This document shows, one piece after another, positions 41,888 through 50,524 of a DNA stretch of 64,000 nucleotides (position 1 is the stretch's first letter; each line of letters starts with the position of its first letter). The position numbers were made by a program, and so were the translations under genes. The stretch covers positions 1 through 64,000 of the forward strand of contig CAZCZB010000005.1 in assembly GCA_964502995.1 (NCBI GenBank), in the 5' to 3' direction. The notes under the pieces were generated by a model, which saw nothing but the letters and a program-made list of their open reading frames with translations, was not told the DNA's origin and did no database searches. This DNA comes from Bin87 sp964502995 (GTDB taxonomy: Bacteria; Chloroflexota; Dehalococcoidia; Lucifugimonadales; UBA3495).

Positions 41888-42577
41888 ATGACTACCGCCG
41901 ACAAACCGCGCCTTTCCCGGCAGACCATGTGCGACCGCCTGGCCATGGAGTTCCAGGACGGCTGGATCGTGAACCTGGGCGTGGGTATGCCCACACTGTG
42001 CTCCAACTACCTGGAGTGCGAGCCGGACAAGGAGATCATTTTCCACTCCGAAAACGGTGTGATCGGTTTCGGCCCGCTGGCTCCCGCCGGCGAGGAAGAC
42101 AGGCACCTGGTCAACGCCGGCGGTCAGAACGTTGTCGCGCTGCCCGGCATGGCAATCGTCCACCACGCCGATTCGTTCGGCCTGATCCGCAAGGGGATGG
42201 TGGACGTTACGGTTATGGGCGCCTACGAGGTATCCGAGAACGGCGACTTCGCCAACTGGCGCATACCCGTGCGAAAAGGCGGCGGAATCGGCGGCGCGAT
42301 GGATCTGGCGGCGTGCGCCAAACGGGTGTTCATCGCCATGGAGCACAACCAGCGCAACGGCGCGCCCCGCGTGCTCAAGACCTGCAACCTGCCCATCACG
42401 GCCCCGGGAGCGGTCAAACTGCTGGCCACCGACCTTGGCCTCTTCGAGATTACCGAAGCAGGGTTCGTGCTCAAAGAACACGCTCCCGGCTGGTCTCCAG
42501 AGGACATCCAGGAGCAAACCGAGGCCCAACTGATCATCGCCGACGACCTGCGAGAGATACGGGTGCGACCGGAGTAA
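41888..42577 (+). CDS. CoA transferase subunit B
   Basis: This 229-residue beta subunit holds the catalytic glutamate, seen in FHSENGVIGFGPLAP, which forms the gamma-glutamyl-CoA thioester intermediate. Other family features are WIVNLGVGMPTLCSNYLE, NVVALPGMAIVHHADSFGLI, and AMEHNQRNGAPRVLKTCNLP. The start is ATG 41888, preceded by an AAAGGAG site. It forms one operon with subunit A and is followed by a bidirectional terminator-like hairpin. Confidence 0.92.
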   Translation: MTTADKPRLSRQTMCDRLAMEFQDGWIVNLGVGMPTLCSNYLECEPDKEIIFHSENGVIGFGPLAPAGEEDRHLVNAGGQNVVALPGMAIVHHADSFGLIRKGMVDVTVMGAYEVSENGDFANWRIPVRKGGGIGGAMDLAACAKRVFIAMEHNQRNGAPRVLKTCNLPITAPGAVKLLATDLGLFEITEAGFVLKEHAPGWSPEDIQEQTEAQLIIADDLREIRVRPE

Positions 42578-42596
42578 CGGCATCGCCATCGCAACG

Positions 42597-42624
42597 AAAA
42601 CGGGCGGCCAGGGATGGCCGCCCG
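42597..42624. terminator. Bidirectional terminator between convergent genes
   Basis: CGGGCGGCCA at 42601-42610 and TGGCCGCCCG at 42615-42624 form a perfect 10-bp stem with a GGGA loop. The A-tract before it (42597-42600) becomes a T-run for the minus-strand transcript. The plus strand has a weaker TATTTC tail. It separates the CoA-transferase operon from the ATPase/TOPRIM-like pair. Confidence 0.75.
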
Positions 42625-42628
42625 TATT

Positions 42629-43267
42629 TCATTGTGCAGGGAACCACCGCTGCAATGTGTTCCTGAATTTTTGGAACGCGCGGTCCTGGCAACGATTGAG
42701 GCTAACGCGGCGGGCGAGGTCGGCGAATAACTTGGCGGATATATGCCCTCTCTGCCTGTTCAATGCAGCGTCGATTGCTGCCTTGGGGTCTTCAGGTTTC
42801 AATTCGCCAACCCGCAAAAATCCCTCTGTTTCGAACCAATCCTTGATAGGCATACTTTGCGACCAGCGCACCACGTTCTGAATGTCGCGGTAAGTTGCGC
42901 CGAAAATCCACGTCTCCAATTCCGGCGCAATAACAATGAACGCAACTGAGTCGGGAGTCCACCCCACTCTGTAGTACTGCTGCTCGAGGTTCTGTTCAAT
43001 ATCGTCCGGTGCGATATTGCTGGCACCACAGCCGTCGAAGTCGAACACGACCATCATTCTGCGATAATTTGCGCGTAAAGGGTTGAGCAATTTTTCTGAG
43101 GCGGTCAAGCAACCGGGATCGCTGTCAGGATGGCGTATGACGTCGACATCAATGTCAGATATCTGCAGAGAAGACTGACGGTACCGCAATAGGGTTTCCA
43201 CGGCAATTCGGATATGTGTGTCCGCGGTCAGGACCAATAGATCTTTAATTGCCGGATTCCTGATCAC
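42629..43267 (-). CDS. TOPRIM-like partner protein of AAA ATPase
   Basis: This 212-residue protein lies downstream of and overlaps (ATGA) an AAA ATPase gene. Its build suggests a TOPRIM-like fold: an N-terminal strand LLVLTADTHIRIAVETLLRY, then RRMMVVFDFDGCGAS with an Asp-x-Asp pair, then FIVIAPELETWIFGA. I recall similar proteins paired with AAA ATPases in defence loci, among them the MAD3/MAD4-type pair of methylation-associated systems. PARIS AriB is another ATPase-partnered TOPRIM protein. These parallels are from memory and not checked. Base composition is lower in GC than neighbours, consistent with horizontal acquisition. Confidence 0.65.
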   Translation of the reverse strand: MIRNPAIKDLLVLTADTHIRIAVETLLRYRQSSLQISDIDVDVIRHPDSDPGCLTASEKLLNPLRANYRRMMVVFDFDGCGASNIAPDDIEQNLEQQYYRVGWTPDSVAFIVIAPELETWIFGATYRDIQNVVRWSQSMPIKDWFETEGFLRVGELKPEDPKAAIDAALNRQRGHISAKLFADLARRVSLNRCQDRAFQKFRNTLQRWFPAQ

Positions 43268-44541
43268 GCGAGTATCCCTGATGCGTAAAAAGTGCCCAAA
43301 TCGACTTGATACTGCCAGTTTTGCAAGCGGGGGTGCGACTCTCCATGGACTATATCAACCAACCCATCCTCAGTTTTGCTGAAGCACATCAAATCCCTGG
43401 GTTTTGCGATGGCAACAAACTGTGGCGAATGGGTTGCCAACATCATTTGGGCATTGTACACCGAAGACAGCGAGTCAAACGCGGCTTGCAAACCTCCTGG
43501 ATGAATACCATTTTCTGGTTCCTCGATCATGTACAAGCCATAAGTTTCCGGCATATATGCTAACAAGGTGAGTGCCAGTAACCTCAGGGTTCCATCAGAA
43601 ACTTTCCAGGACGGCACTTCCAGGTTGTTGCTGTATTTCACCATCAAGTATTTGTGGCCATCATCGCTGCGGTGTTCCACTCGCACCGATTCAAACCCAT
43701 CCAACGCGAATTGGATGTGCCCCATCCAATCGGCTGCACGGTCAGGGTTTTGTTTTATCAGCGCGTCGGCTACCCACGGCACGTTGGAACCATCGGGAAG
43801 GAAATCTCTTCCTGCACCAGGCGGACTTGCTTGCCGCATGCGTTCACTGTTTAACGATAACGCAGTCATCCCATCTCTGAGGTAAGCCAATATACGGGTA
43901 GTCACAGGATATTCGTCGACGGTGTCGGGCAGTATCGACATCGCAGAGCGTTCCGCACCCAAGTTGAACGCGGCACGCCAACCTTCAGCGCCAGTTTTTT
44001 GGACGGTTTCGGGGTAATATCTGCTGCGACCATTCCGGCTCTTTCCAAAAATGGTGCGCCTACCACGGCCTCCACGTTGAACCATGGTTGACACTGGCGC
44101 CAAAGGCTCTGGAAAAAAGTTCAACTGCCTGCCCCTGAAAGGTAACCCAGGAAGTAAAGCCCCTCTTTCTTCCTCGATACCTATTCGCATTGTTTCCGGG
44201 TTCATGCCTACCGCCAGTGTATATCTGAACGACTTGTAACCCCGGTCAGATGGTAACAACGCTCGAACCTCGTCCGGCAGGCCAAACTCCAGCGCGATCT
44301 CAAACCGCTGCTCCTCTGGATCGTCGGGCCGGCCCCATACCAGATCGGCAAAGTTCGAGGTGCGTTTCCTCCAGGCTGCCTCCACTCCATCCCGCACCAC
44401 GTCGGACACGAACTTGATGGCATCCATCAGCGTGCTTTTGCCGCTGGCGTTGGGGCCAATGAGCACGTGAAAGCGGTCCATCGGCACATCTACGTACCGC
44501 AGGCAACCGTAGTTGAGCACTTGTATGCGGTTGATGATCAT
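43264..44541 (-). CDS. AAA family ATPase of a two-gene defence-like module
   Basis: This 425-residue SMC/OLD-like ABC-type ATPase has the N-terminus MIINRIQVLNYGCLRYVDVP, Walker A GPNASGKST at residues 29-37, signature region KVSDGTLRLLALTLLAYMPE, Walker B YGLYMIEEPENGIHPGGL and His switch LATHSPQFV. No nuclease domain is fused to it. It overlaps its TOPRIM-like partner by four bases. ATPases of this type sense phage components and control an effector in systems such as PARIS, Gabija-like and retron-ATPase modules. The module is isolated and lower in GC than its surroundings. Defence is inferred, not shown. Confidence 0.8.
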   Translation of the reverse strand: MIINRIQVLNYGCLRYVDVPMDRFHVLIGPNASGKSTLMDAIKFVSDVVRDGVEAAWRKRTSNFADLVWGRPDDPEEQRFEIALEFGLPDEVRALLPSDRGYKSFRYTLAVGMNPETMRIGIEEERGALLPGLPFRGRQLNFFPEPLAPVSTMVQRGGRGRRTIFGKSRNGRSRYYPETVQKTGAEGWRAAFNLGAERSAMSILPDTVDEYPVTTRILAYLRDGMTALSLNSERMRQASPPGAGRDFLPDGSNVPWVADALIKQNPDRAADWMGHIQFALDGFESVRVEHRSDDGHKYLMVKYSNNLEVPSWKVSDGTLRLLALTLLAYMPETYGLYMIEEPENGIHPGGLQAAFDSLSSVYNAQMMLATHSPQFVAIAKPRDLMCFSKTEDGLVDIVHGESHPRLQNWQYQVDLGTFYASGILA

Positions 44542-44584
44542 TGGATGCCTTCACGTGCATCGGTAGCGGTGGGAGTGAAGTGCC

Positions 44585-45337
44585 CTACCCGAAATACCCC
44601 TGACCTCCGTTGACGTGCAGGGTTTGGCCGGTTACGAACCCGCCGTCGTCGGTGCAGAGGAACGTGATGGCCGACGCGATCTCCTCCGGCTTGCCCTGGC
44701 GTCCCAGCGGGATGCCCGACGAATCGGGCACGCGGCCGGCGTACCACTCCGGATTGGCGCGGGACGTGTCGATGCTGCCGGGAGCGATCACGTTGACCCT
44801 GATGTTGTGGGGCGCGAACTCCGAGGCCAGGGCACGGGCCATGCCCACCAGCCCCATCTTGGCCGCCGATACGTGCGCCCGCAGCGGACTGCCCCGGAAC
44901 GCGCCGTCCCCGGTGAGGAAAACGATGCGCCCGAAGTTGTTGGCGACCATCTGCTCAATGACGCCCCGCGTCGTGTAGAAGGAACCGTCCAGCACCACGC
45001 CCCGCACGTGCTCCCAATCCTCCAGCGTAAGCTCGGTGAACGGCTTGTGAGGGCGAATGGCCGCGTTGTTCACCAGGATGTCGATGCGCCCGAAGGTGGA
45101 CATGGCCGCGTCTATCATGGCGTCAACCTGTTCCTTGCTGGACACGTCTGCGATCACCGGCAGCGCCTTGACTCCCAATTCCTCCACCGCGGCGGCGGTA
45201 GCCTCTGCCTCATCGTGGTTGCTGCGCGCGTTGACCACGATGTTCGCTCCCTCCGATGCCATCATCAACGCCGTCGATCGCCCGATGTTGCGTCCCGACC
45301 CGGTAATCAATGCCACTCTGCCGTCCAATTTGCCCAT
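44585..45337 (-). CDS. SDR family protein with altered active site
   Basis: This 250-residue Rossmann-fold protein has the classical SDR cofactor motif LITGSGRNIGR and the NNAAIRPH motif, and ends with the normal TGQTLHVNGGQGYFG. The catalytic residues are changed. The serine position reads Gly143 (FLTGDGAF), the tyrosine position is Val156 in AHVSAAKMGLVG, and the structural Asn position is Leu117 (VVLDGSF). Only Lys160 of the tetrad remains. Nucleotide binding is likely, but classical ketoreductase activity is doubtful. The start is ATG 45337 with AGGAG eight bases upstream. It is divergent from the lipoprotein gene. Confidence 0.85.
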   Translation of the reverse strand: MGKLDGRVALITGSGRNIGRSTALMMASEGANIVVNARSNHDEAEATAAAVEELGVKALPVIADVSSKEQVDAMIDAAMSTFGRIDILVNNAAIRPHKPFTELTLEDWEHVRGVVLDGSFYTTRGVIEQMVANNFGRIVFLTGDGAFRGSPLRAHVSAAKMGLVGMARALASEFAPHNIRVNVIAPGSIDTSRANPEWYAGRVPDSSGIPLGRQGKPEEIASAITFLCTDDGGFVTGQTLHVNGGQGYFG

Positions 45338-45457
45338 TATCACGTCTCCTTGATCAGTCGTATATCGAGGTCGATTCAGGGCGGACGCGCGATGATGTGA
45401 CGGCGCAATTGCCCCGGTTGGTTGACGCATTATAGCGCAGGAAATCGGCCGCCCGGA

Positions 45458-45463
45458 TATACT
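45458..45463 (+). promoter_or_regulatory. -10 element implying leaderless lipoprotein mRNA
   Basis: TATACT at 45458-45463 lies seven bases before ATG 45470, and no ribosome-binding site precedes the ATG. Transcription would therefore begin at or next to the A of the start codon, giving a leaderless message. Confidence 0.4.
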
Positions 45464-45469
45464 ATTTCC

Positions 45470-47446
45470 ATGCGCCACCTAAGTATCCTGATCTCGCTTC
45501 TGCTGCTGGGAGCCGTATTGGCGTGCAACGGCGACCCTGAAATCAGCGCGGAGTCGGCGCGGGCGACGATTGAGGCCGCCGTTTCTGACCTCAACCGGAA
45601 CGTGGCGCCGGAAGACACCCGCACGCCGACGCCGGCAGTCCGCTACACCCCGTCTGATTTGCCCACCGCGACACCGTCTCCGGAGCCTGTCGCCCAGCCC
45701 ACCGCCGGCGGCCGTGACTTTCGGACACTCACCAACGCGGCATACCTGGAGCAATCTGTGCCGCAGTCTGCGGACGCCATAAAGGCCCTGCCCTGGATCG
45801 CCGACGGAATCGCCGATGCAGAACTGGAAACTGCCGAACACCTGACGCAACTCGCCGCATTCCAGCCGACGGCGTTCTGGACCCTGGTGGCCATTCCCTG
45901 GCTGCAGGACGACGTTACGAAACCGGAAGCGTCCGCGATTACAAGCGCCGTGATAATTTCCCAGCGCGACGAGGCGACAGCGGCGTTGTTGTTCAGCCTG
46001 GCCTGGGTTTCCGACGAAATCACCGACACCGAGGATGAACTGGTCGCAAACATCGCCCGAATCTCCCAGTCGGACCCGGCCGGCGCGGCCCAGATCGTGG
46101 CCATGCCGTTCCTGCAGACCATAGAGGCCCGCGATATTGCGGCTCTCGGTTCGTTGCAGCAGTTGGCCTATCTCAACCCGGGTGTGTTCCGGTACGTTCT
46201 CGAACACCCCACCCTGAGCGGCGGAATCACCCACGACTGGGCTACCATCGTCGCCACTATGCACGGCGTCAGCCGGACCAATCCGGGCCTGATCGACGTG
46301 CTACTGGATGTCAATCGAGTCGGCGTGGAATCACGCACGATTGACCTGCCGTTGTCGGGTCCCGTGGAAATGACCATCATCCGCACCGGCCCGGGCGCGC
46401 GGCGCAGCATGGACCTGCTGGAAACGGCGGTGCGCAATTCCGAGCAGTTCATGGCCGCGCCGATGCCCATGGGCCACGTCATCGTGCTATTCGAGCTTGC
46501 CGTTGCGGGATCGTCGGCCGGCACCAACTTTGGCTCCAGCATTTCCATCCGTCCCAAGTTCGACGTTGACGATGATAGCCATGAGGCCCAGACGGCCGGC
46601 CACATCATCGCCCACGAGGTTGCCCACTACTACTGGAACCACAACGCCGACTGGGTCGATGAAGGAGCGGCTGAACTGATCGCCTCCGCGTCCGAGTATG
46701 CCCGCGTTGGCCGGGCTCTGGAGGCCATCAACTATCCTTGCGGATACGCGCCGAACATCGCGGCGCTGGAAGCCCTGAACGCCCAGCGAGAATCGGGCGC
46801 ATTCACCTGCAATTACTCCATGGGCGAACGCATCTTACTGGATCTCTATCGCACCCTTGGGGATACCGACTTCAGGGAGGGCTTCCGCACGCTGTATGGA
46901 TTGTCCGCTGTCGAGGACGACGCCGACGACTTTCCGGGAACGGCGGTCGGCATCAATGAGGTCCGCGCCGCCTTCCGGCAGGCCAGCGGCAACGCTGCTG
47001 TGGACACATCGGTCGCCCGCTGGTTCGACGGCAGCGCGCCTTACGACGTGTCCACCCTGGACACCGGGGGCGTAGACTCGATATTGCCCGATATTCAGGG
47101 GCGCATAGACCGTGCCTTCATCAGTTTCACCGAGGACGGCCAGCCGGTCGACCAGTTTTCGGCCAGTGATTTCACCGGTCCGGTGCTGCTGCACCTGCAA
47201 TACTCGTTCCAGGCCCTGACCGCTCCGTCAACTGTTCACCTCCAGATCGTGGAATCTTACCAGGACGGGTTCACATTCCGGCGTCGCGATTCGACCATCA
47301 ACGCGCGGCCGGGATTCCAGGGCGGCACTCAATGGCTGCAGGTTGGGCCGGCCCTGGGCGGGCGCTGGGCGCCGGGTTGGCACCAGGTCCAGGTGTATGA
47401 AAGCGGCCGCAAGGTGGCAGAGGTGCAGTACACGGTGACGCCGTAA
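45470..47446 (+). CDS. Lipoprotein with peptidase-MA-like metalloprotease motif
   Basis: This 658-residue exported lipoprotein has signal MRHLSILISLLLLGAVLAC, with lipobox Cys at residue 19, and a Thr/Pro-rich linker. A helical region with repeated ALPWIADGI, IPWLQDDVT and LAWVSDEIT units follows, each an acidic W-x-x-D/E element. A gluzincin motif HIIAHEVAHYYWNHNADWVD then EGAAELIAS (HExxH plus downstream Glu) resembles peptidase MA-like proteins. The C-terminal ~130 residues are beta-rich. The substrate is unknown, and it would act outside the membrane. A -10 box seven bases before the ATG suggests a leaderless mRNA. Confidence 0.8.
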   Translation: MRHLSILISLLLLGAVLACNGDPEISAESARATIEAAVSDLNRNVAPEDTRTPTPAVRYTPSDLPTATPSPEPVAQPTAGGRDFRTLTNAAYLEQSVPQSADAIKALPWIADGIADAELETAEHLTQLAAFQPTAFWTLVAIPWLQDDVTKPEASAITSAVIISQRDEATAALLFSLAWVSDEITDTEDELVANIARISQSDPAGAAQIVAMPFLQTIEARDIAALGSLQQLAYLNPGVFRYVLEHPTLSGGITHDWATIVATMHGVSRTNPGLIDVLLDVNRVGVESRTIDLPLSGPVEMTIIRTGPGARRSMDLLETAVRNSEQFMAAPMPMGHVIVLFELAVAGSSAGTNFGSSISIRPKFDVDDDSHEAQTAGHIIAHEVAHYYWNHNADWVDEGAAELIASASEYARVGRALEAINYPCGYAPNIAALEALNAQRESGAFTCNYSMGERILLDLYRTLGDTDFREGFRTLYGLSAVEDDADDFPGTAVGINEVRAAFRQASGNAAVDTSVARWFDGSAPYDVSTLDTGGVDSILPDIQGRIDRAFISFTEDGQPVDQFSASDFTGPVLLHLQYSFQALTAPSTVHLQIVESYQDGFTFRRRDSTINARPGFQGGTQWLQVGPALGGRWAPGWHQVQVYESGRKVAEVQYTVTP

Positions 47447-47515
47447 GAACCAGCGGTCGAGTTTCCTGTCTATCCGTACCGGAGTGGTGTGGTGATAAGG
47501 CGGACACTCAAAATC

Positions 47516-47543
47516 GTAGGGGCGAATAATTATTCGCCCCTAC
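47516..47543. repeat. Dispersed GGGGCG palindrome, copy 6 (perfect)
   Basis: A perfect 28-bp palindrome with half-site GTAGGGGCGAATAA. It lies in the convergent gap between the lipoprotein gene and the arylsulfotransferase-like gene, 41 bases from copy 7. Confidence 0.85.
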
Positions 47544-47584
47544 CCGTTGCAACGACACAGCCGAAGTTGATCCGGTGTTCCACT

Positions 47585-47613
47585 GTAGGGGCGGGTTTGA
47601 AACCTGCCCCTAC
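47585..47613. repeat. GGGGCG palindrome, GGGTTT subtype (copy 7)
   Basis: A 29-bp near-perfect palindrome with arm GTAGGGGCGGGTTT and a single central base. It shares its inner sequence with the copy at 22064. It stands next to copy 6 in the same convergent gap, just before the 3' end of the minus-strand gene. Confidence 0.8.
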
Positions 47614-47638
47614 GCCGGCCGGAGATTCAAAGGACCCG

Positions 47639-48766
47639 CTACCCGAGCAGCCGGTTCAGACCGGAATGCCGCGCCGGGTCCAGGTCGCGCCCCGCCAACG
47701 CGGGATGGTCGGGGCCGTAGCGGTGGCACCGGAAGGTGGCGTTGGTGTATTCCATGCCGCCCGCGCCGCCGGCCGCATCGCTGTGCATGAAGAACGGGTT
47801 GATGTACTCCCAGACCACCTCGCCCCGGGGCGTTACTTCGAACATTCGGCCCGGCGCGCCCTCGCATATCAGAGTGTTGCCATTGGGCTGACGCTCCGCG
47901 CTGCTGATGTTGTAGCTGTAGAAGGAAATCGCCGGCTCGCCCCGGTACTGCCAGTGGATCTCGTTGGTGGCCGGGTCAACCTCAACGATGCGCGAGTGGC
48001 TGGCGCCTCTCCGGTGGCCGCCGTTGTCGAATATCAGCACGCGCCCGTTTTCCTGCCAGGTGGGATGATGCTGGTGGTAAATCTCGCCCGGCCCCCACTT
48101 CCACTTGAACGCTCCGGATTGCCGGTCAACAATGCCCACCGTGCTGGTCAGCCGGTAGCTCACCAGCAGGTCGCCATTCGGCGTCACGTTCAGGCAGTTC
48201 TGATGGGTCCATTCCCGCCGGGCCTCCAACGGGCAGATCACGTCCTCCGCCACGTCGAGATGCTCCCAGGAACGCCACTCCCAGACGGTGTTGCCGTCCG
48301 GCGTTACTTCCCGCACCACGTCGCCCAGCATACCGGGAGCGAAATCAACGTCGAAACCACCCTGCACCTGGGCTTCCAGACCGTCGGGCAGCGGCTCCCA
48401 CAGCAGCAGCAGCGTGTTGCCGTTGTCCAACCGCTCATAGTCGTGATGCAGCGTGGGGTCGCGGTACGACCAAACCACGTTGCTGTCCCAGTCCAGCTCG
48501 ATGATGCTGGCGGACGAGCCGCCCACAGTCTCGATGCCGCCGGCGTCCCTGGGCGGCATGGTGCGGCAGAGCAGGTTGCCGTTGTCCAGCAGATAGGAGT
48601 AGTGGATGCCCTCCTCGGAATGCCAACGATGGACAACGTTGCCGTGCATATCGATCAGGTAGGCGTCCTTGCCGCCGCGAGTGGTGGAAAACAGCGTATA
48701 TCCCAGTTGGCACGCCGTCGGTGTGTAGTGGATCAACCCCACCGGATGATGAATCGACCAACCCAT
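47639..48766 (-). CDS. Arylsulfotransferase (ASST)-like beta-propeller protein
   Basis: This 375-residue protein resembles the arylsulfate sulfotransferase/ASST propeller family. Repeated units such as LIDMHGNVVHRWHSEEGIHY, IIELDWDSNVVWSYRDPTLH, VREVTPDGNTVWEWRSWEHL, and MFEVTPRGEVVWEYINPF carry the W-x-Y/W blade motif. Conserved histidines of the family occur in LHHDYERLDNGNTLLL and WTHQNCLNV. There is no signal peptide, unlike periplasmic ASST. The start is ATG 48766, where GGAGGGGG lies about six bases upstream. Sulfotransferase activity is inferred from similarity only. Confidence 0.78.
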   Translation of the reverse strand: MGWSIHHPVGLIHYTPTACQLGYTLFSTTRGGKDAYLIDMHGNVVHRWHSEEGIHYSYLLDNGNLLCRTMPPRDAGGIETVGGSSASIIELDWDSNVVWSYRDPTLHHDYERLDNGNTLLLLWEPLPDGLEAQVQGGFDVDFAPGMLGDVVREVTPDGNTVWEWRSWEHLDVAEDVICPLEARREWTHQNCLNVTPNGDLLVSYRLTSTVGIVDRQSGAFKWKWGPGEIYHQHHPTWQENGRVLIFDNGGHRRGASHSRIVEVDPATNEIHWQYRGEPAISFYSYNISSAERQPNGNTLICEGAPGRMFEVTPRGEVVWEYINPFFMHSDAAGGAGGMEYTNATFRCHRYGPDHPALAGRDLDPARHSGLNRLLG

Positions 48767-48918
48767 TGCAACCCCCTCCAATCACAAAGTTGGCGGATTA
48801 TAGCAGGGGCGCATCGCATTCCGTTTTCGGTTCGACCCGCACCGGGGAGCGAACCGGCCGTTCACCCATACCTGCAATCTTGCTCCGCTTTGGCTGGCCG
48901 TTTGGTATCCTGCCCGCT

Positions 48919-49815
48919 GTGTGGATTTTGCTTGCCATCTGCAGCGCGGCCTCGCTGGGCTTCGCCAACATTGCGCACAAGCGGCTGTTGGACAACTACC
49001 TGGCCGGCGTCAGCGTCCTGGGCGCCGGCTCGATTCTGACCCGCCTCACGTCGGCGGCCATCGTGTTGGCGGTGGTGGGATGGCCCACGGAAGCGCCGTT
49101 GCAGGCGGTAGCCGTCGGATTGCTGTCGGGAATCAGCCTGGGCGCCGGCCTGCTCCTGTTGTTCCTGGGACTGAAACTGGGCGAGGCGTCCCGGGCCGTC
49201 GCCATCAGCCAGACCAATCCCATACTGGTGGCCATCCTGGCCCTGGTGGCGCTGGGCGAACACGTGGGCCCCTGGCAGTGGACGGCCATCGCGCTGGTGG
49301 TTCTGGGAGCCATCCTGGTATCGGTCGAAGGCCTGGGCCGCCGCCTGTTCCGGTTGACGCCGGGGTTGACGGCGTTGGTGGGCAGTTCCGTCGGGCTGGG
49401 CATGTCCTTTTTCCTGTCCAAACTGGTTCTGCAAGACCTGACGCCGTGGGAAGTTTTCGCCATGCAGGAACTGGGCATGGTGCCGGTGTTCGCGGTGTTC
49501 GGGCACCCGACGAACTGGCGCAAGTTGTACCGGGGCCTGCGTTCGTGGTCCGCGCTGACCACGTTCGTGGTGGGTGAGGGGATATTGCCCCAGTTGGCGA
49601 TCCTGCTGTTCGTCTGGTCGTTTGCCTTTGGCCCGGTATCCCTGGCGTCGGCCGTACTGGCGACGCGGCCCATGTTCGTGTTCGTGGCGGGATCGCTGTT
49701 GAGTTGGCGGCGGCTGGGCCTGCTGCAGGAGTCGCTGGGAACTCAGGCGCTGGCGGCCAAATTCATTGCCATTGTCATGATCGTGGCCGGCACAATTCTG
49801 CTGGCGGCGCTCTGA
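48919..49815 (+). CDS. EamA/DMT family transporter
   Basis: This ~298-residue membrane protein has ten predicted helices in two EamA repeats, as in the drug/metabolite transporter superfamily. Conserved pieces are SLGFANIAHKRLLDNYL, LKLGEASRAVAISQTNPILV with ALVALGEH (repeat 1) and FGPVSLASAVLATRPMFVFV (repeat 2). The start is uncertain. GTG 48919 directly precedes the first helix and is used here, although the frame is open to 48721 opposite the neighbouring gene. No ribosome site is obvious. The substrate is unknown. Confidence 0.8.
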   Translation: MWILLAICSAASLGFANIAHKRLLDNYLAGVSVLGAGSILTRLTSAAIVLAVVGWPTEAPLQAVAVGLLSGISLGAGLLLLFLGLKLGEASRAVAISQTNPILVAILALVALGEHVGPWQWTAIALVVLGAILVSVEGLGRRLFRLTPGLTALVGSSVGLGMSFFLSKLVLQDLTPWEVFAMQELGMVPVFAVFGHPTNWRKLYRGLRSWSALTTFVVGEGILPQLAILLFVWSFAFGPVSLASAVLATRPMFVFVAGSLLSWRRLGLLQESLGTQALAAKFIAIVMIVAGTILLAAL

Positions 49816-49937
49816 AACGGACGCAACGCGCGGATCCCGGTACCGGGCAGGACGCGCCGGCCATCGCCGCGGCGGGACTGAAGCAAGCCCCGCCCACCGG
49901 TCGCGGCGCTTGCGTAATCACCTACTGATCAGAAGTT

Positions 49938-49961
49938 GGGGGCGAATAATCATTCGCCCCC
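49938..49961. repeat. Dispersed GGGGCG palindrome, copy 8
   Basis: A 24-bp palindrome (arm GGGGGCGAATAA, one central mismatch) in the convergent gap between the EamA transporter and the DUF35 gene. Confidence 0.8.
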
Positions 49962-49992
49962 GGTTGTGCAGTCCTGTGAATGTGGCCCGGGG

Positions 49993-50505
49993 CTAACCTT
50001 CCGGCGCCTCGTGGGACCAGGTGAAACCCTGGTCGGGCTCGTCGATCAGCCTCCACTGGGGCAGCTTGATGTCGCCTTCGACCGGCTGGAAAGCGACCTC
50101 TACCCTCTTGCCGATGCCGACGTTCGCCTCCTTCTCCATATTGAAGTCGGCATCCACCAGGTTTCCGGTGATGCGCAGTCCGTCGAACTCGGTGGGCTGC
50201 CCACGCTGCTCGTCCAGTTCCACCAGCACGATGGCGAAGGGCGTGAGATCGCGGAAGCTGGGGATAACGGTGTGGGCCACCACCTGGTATGAGTAGATGG
50301 TGCCCTTGCCCGACACCTGCTGCCACTCCCAGTTGATGGACGTACACCACGGACACGCCGGCCCCGGCTCGCCGCGCAGCAGCCCGCAGTCGGCGCACTT
50401 CTTGACCACCAGGCGACCCTCGCCGGCGGCCTCAAAGTATCCCTTGTACTCGGAATCGTTCTCGGGGATGCTCAGTGTGATGCCCCGGTAGTTGTAATTT
50501 GCCAT
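49993..50505 (-). CDS. DUF35 OB-fold/zinc-ribbon protein
   Basis: This 170-residue protein has a rubredoxin-like zinc ribbon (CADCGLLRGEPGPACPWC) followed by an OB-fold (GKGTIYSYQVVAHTVIPSF, TPFAIVLVELDEQRG, VEVAFQPVEGD). In archaea and bacteria DUF35 proteins bind thiolases and channel acyl-CoA in HMG-CoA or polyhydroxyalkanoate-type pathways. It lies downstream of the thiolase gene on the same strand, matching that partnership. The start is ATG 50505 with GGAG nine bases upstream. A repeat of the MITE-like core family sits between the two genes. Confidence 0.88.
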   Translation of the reverse strand: MANYNYRGITLSIPENDSEYKGYFEAAGEGRLVVKKCADCGLLRGEPGPACPWCTSINWEWQQVSGKGTIYSYQVVAHTVIPSFRDLTPFAIVLVELDEQRGQPTEFDGLRITGNLVDADFNMEKEANVGIGKRVEVAFQPVEGDIKLPQWRLIDEPDQGFTWSHEAPEG

Positions 50506-50524
50506 TTGTGGTTCTCCAACCCTC

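Noticed and set aside
47516..47613. Two neighbouring palindromic repeats as a possible CRISPR array
   Set aside because: The units differ, there is only one spacer-like gap, and other copies are scattered singly through the window.
47489..49039. 516-codon plus-strand open frame
   Set aside because: It is antisense to the arylsulfotransferase-like gene and starts inside palindromic repeats.
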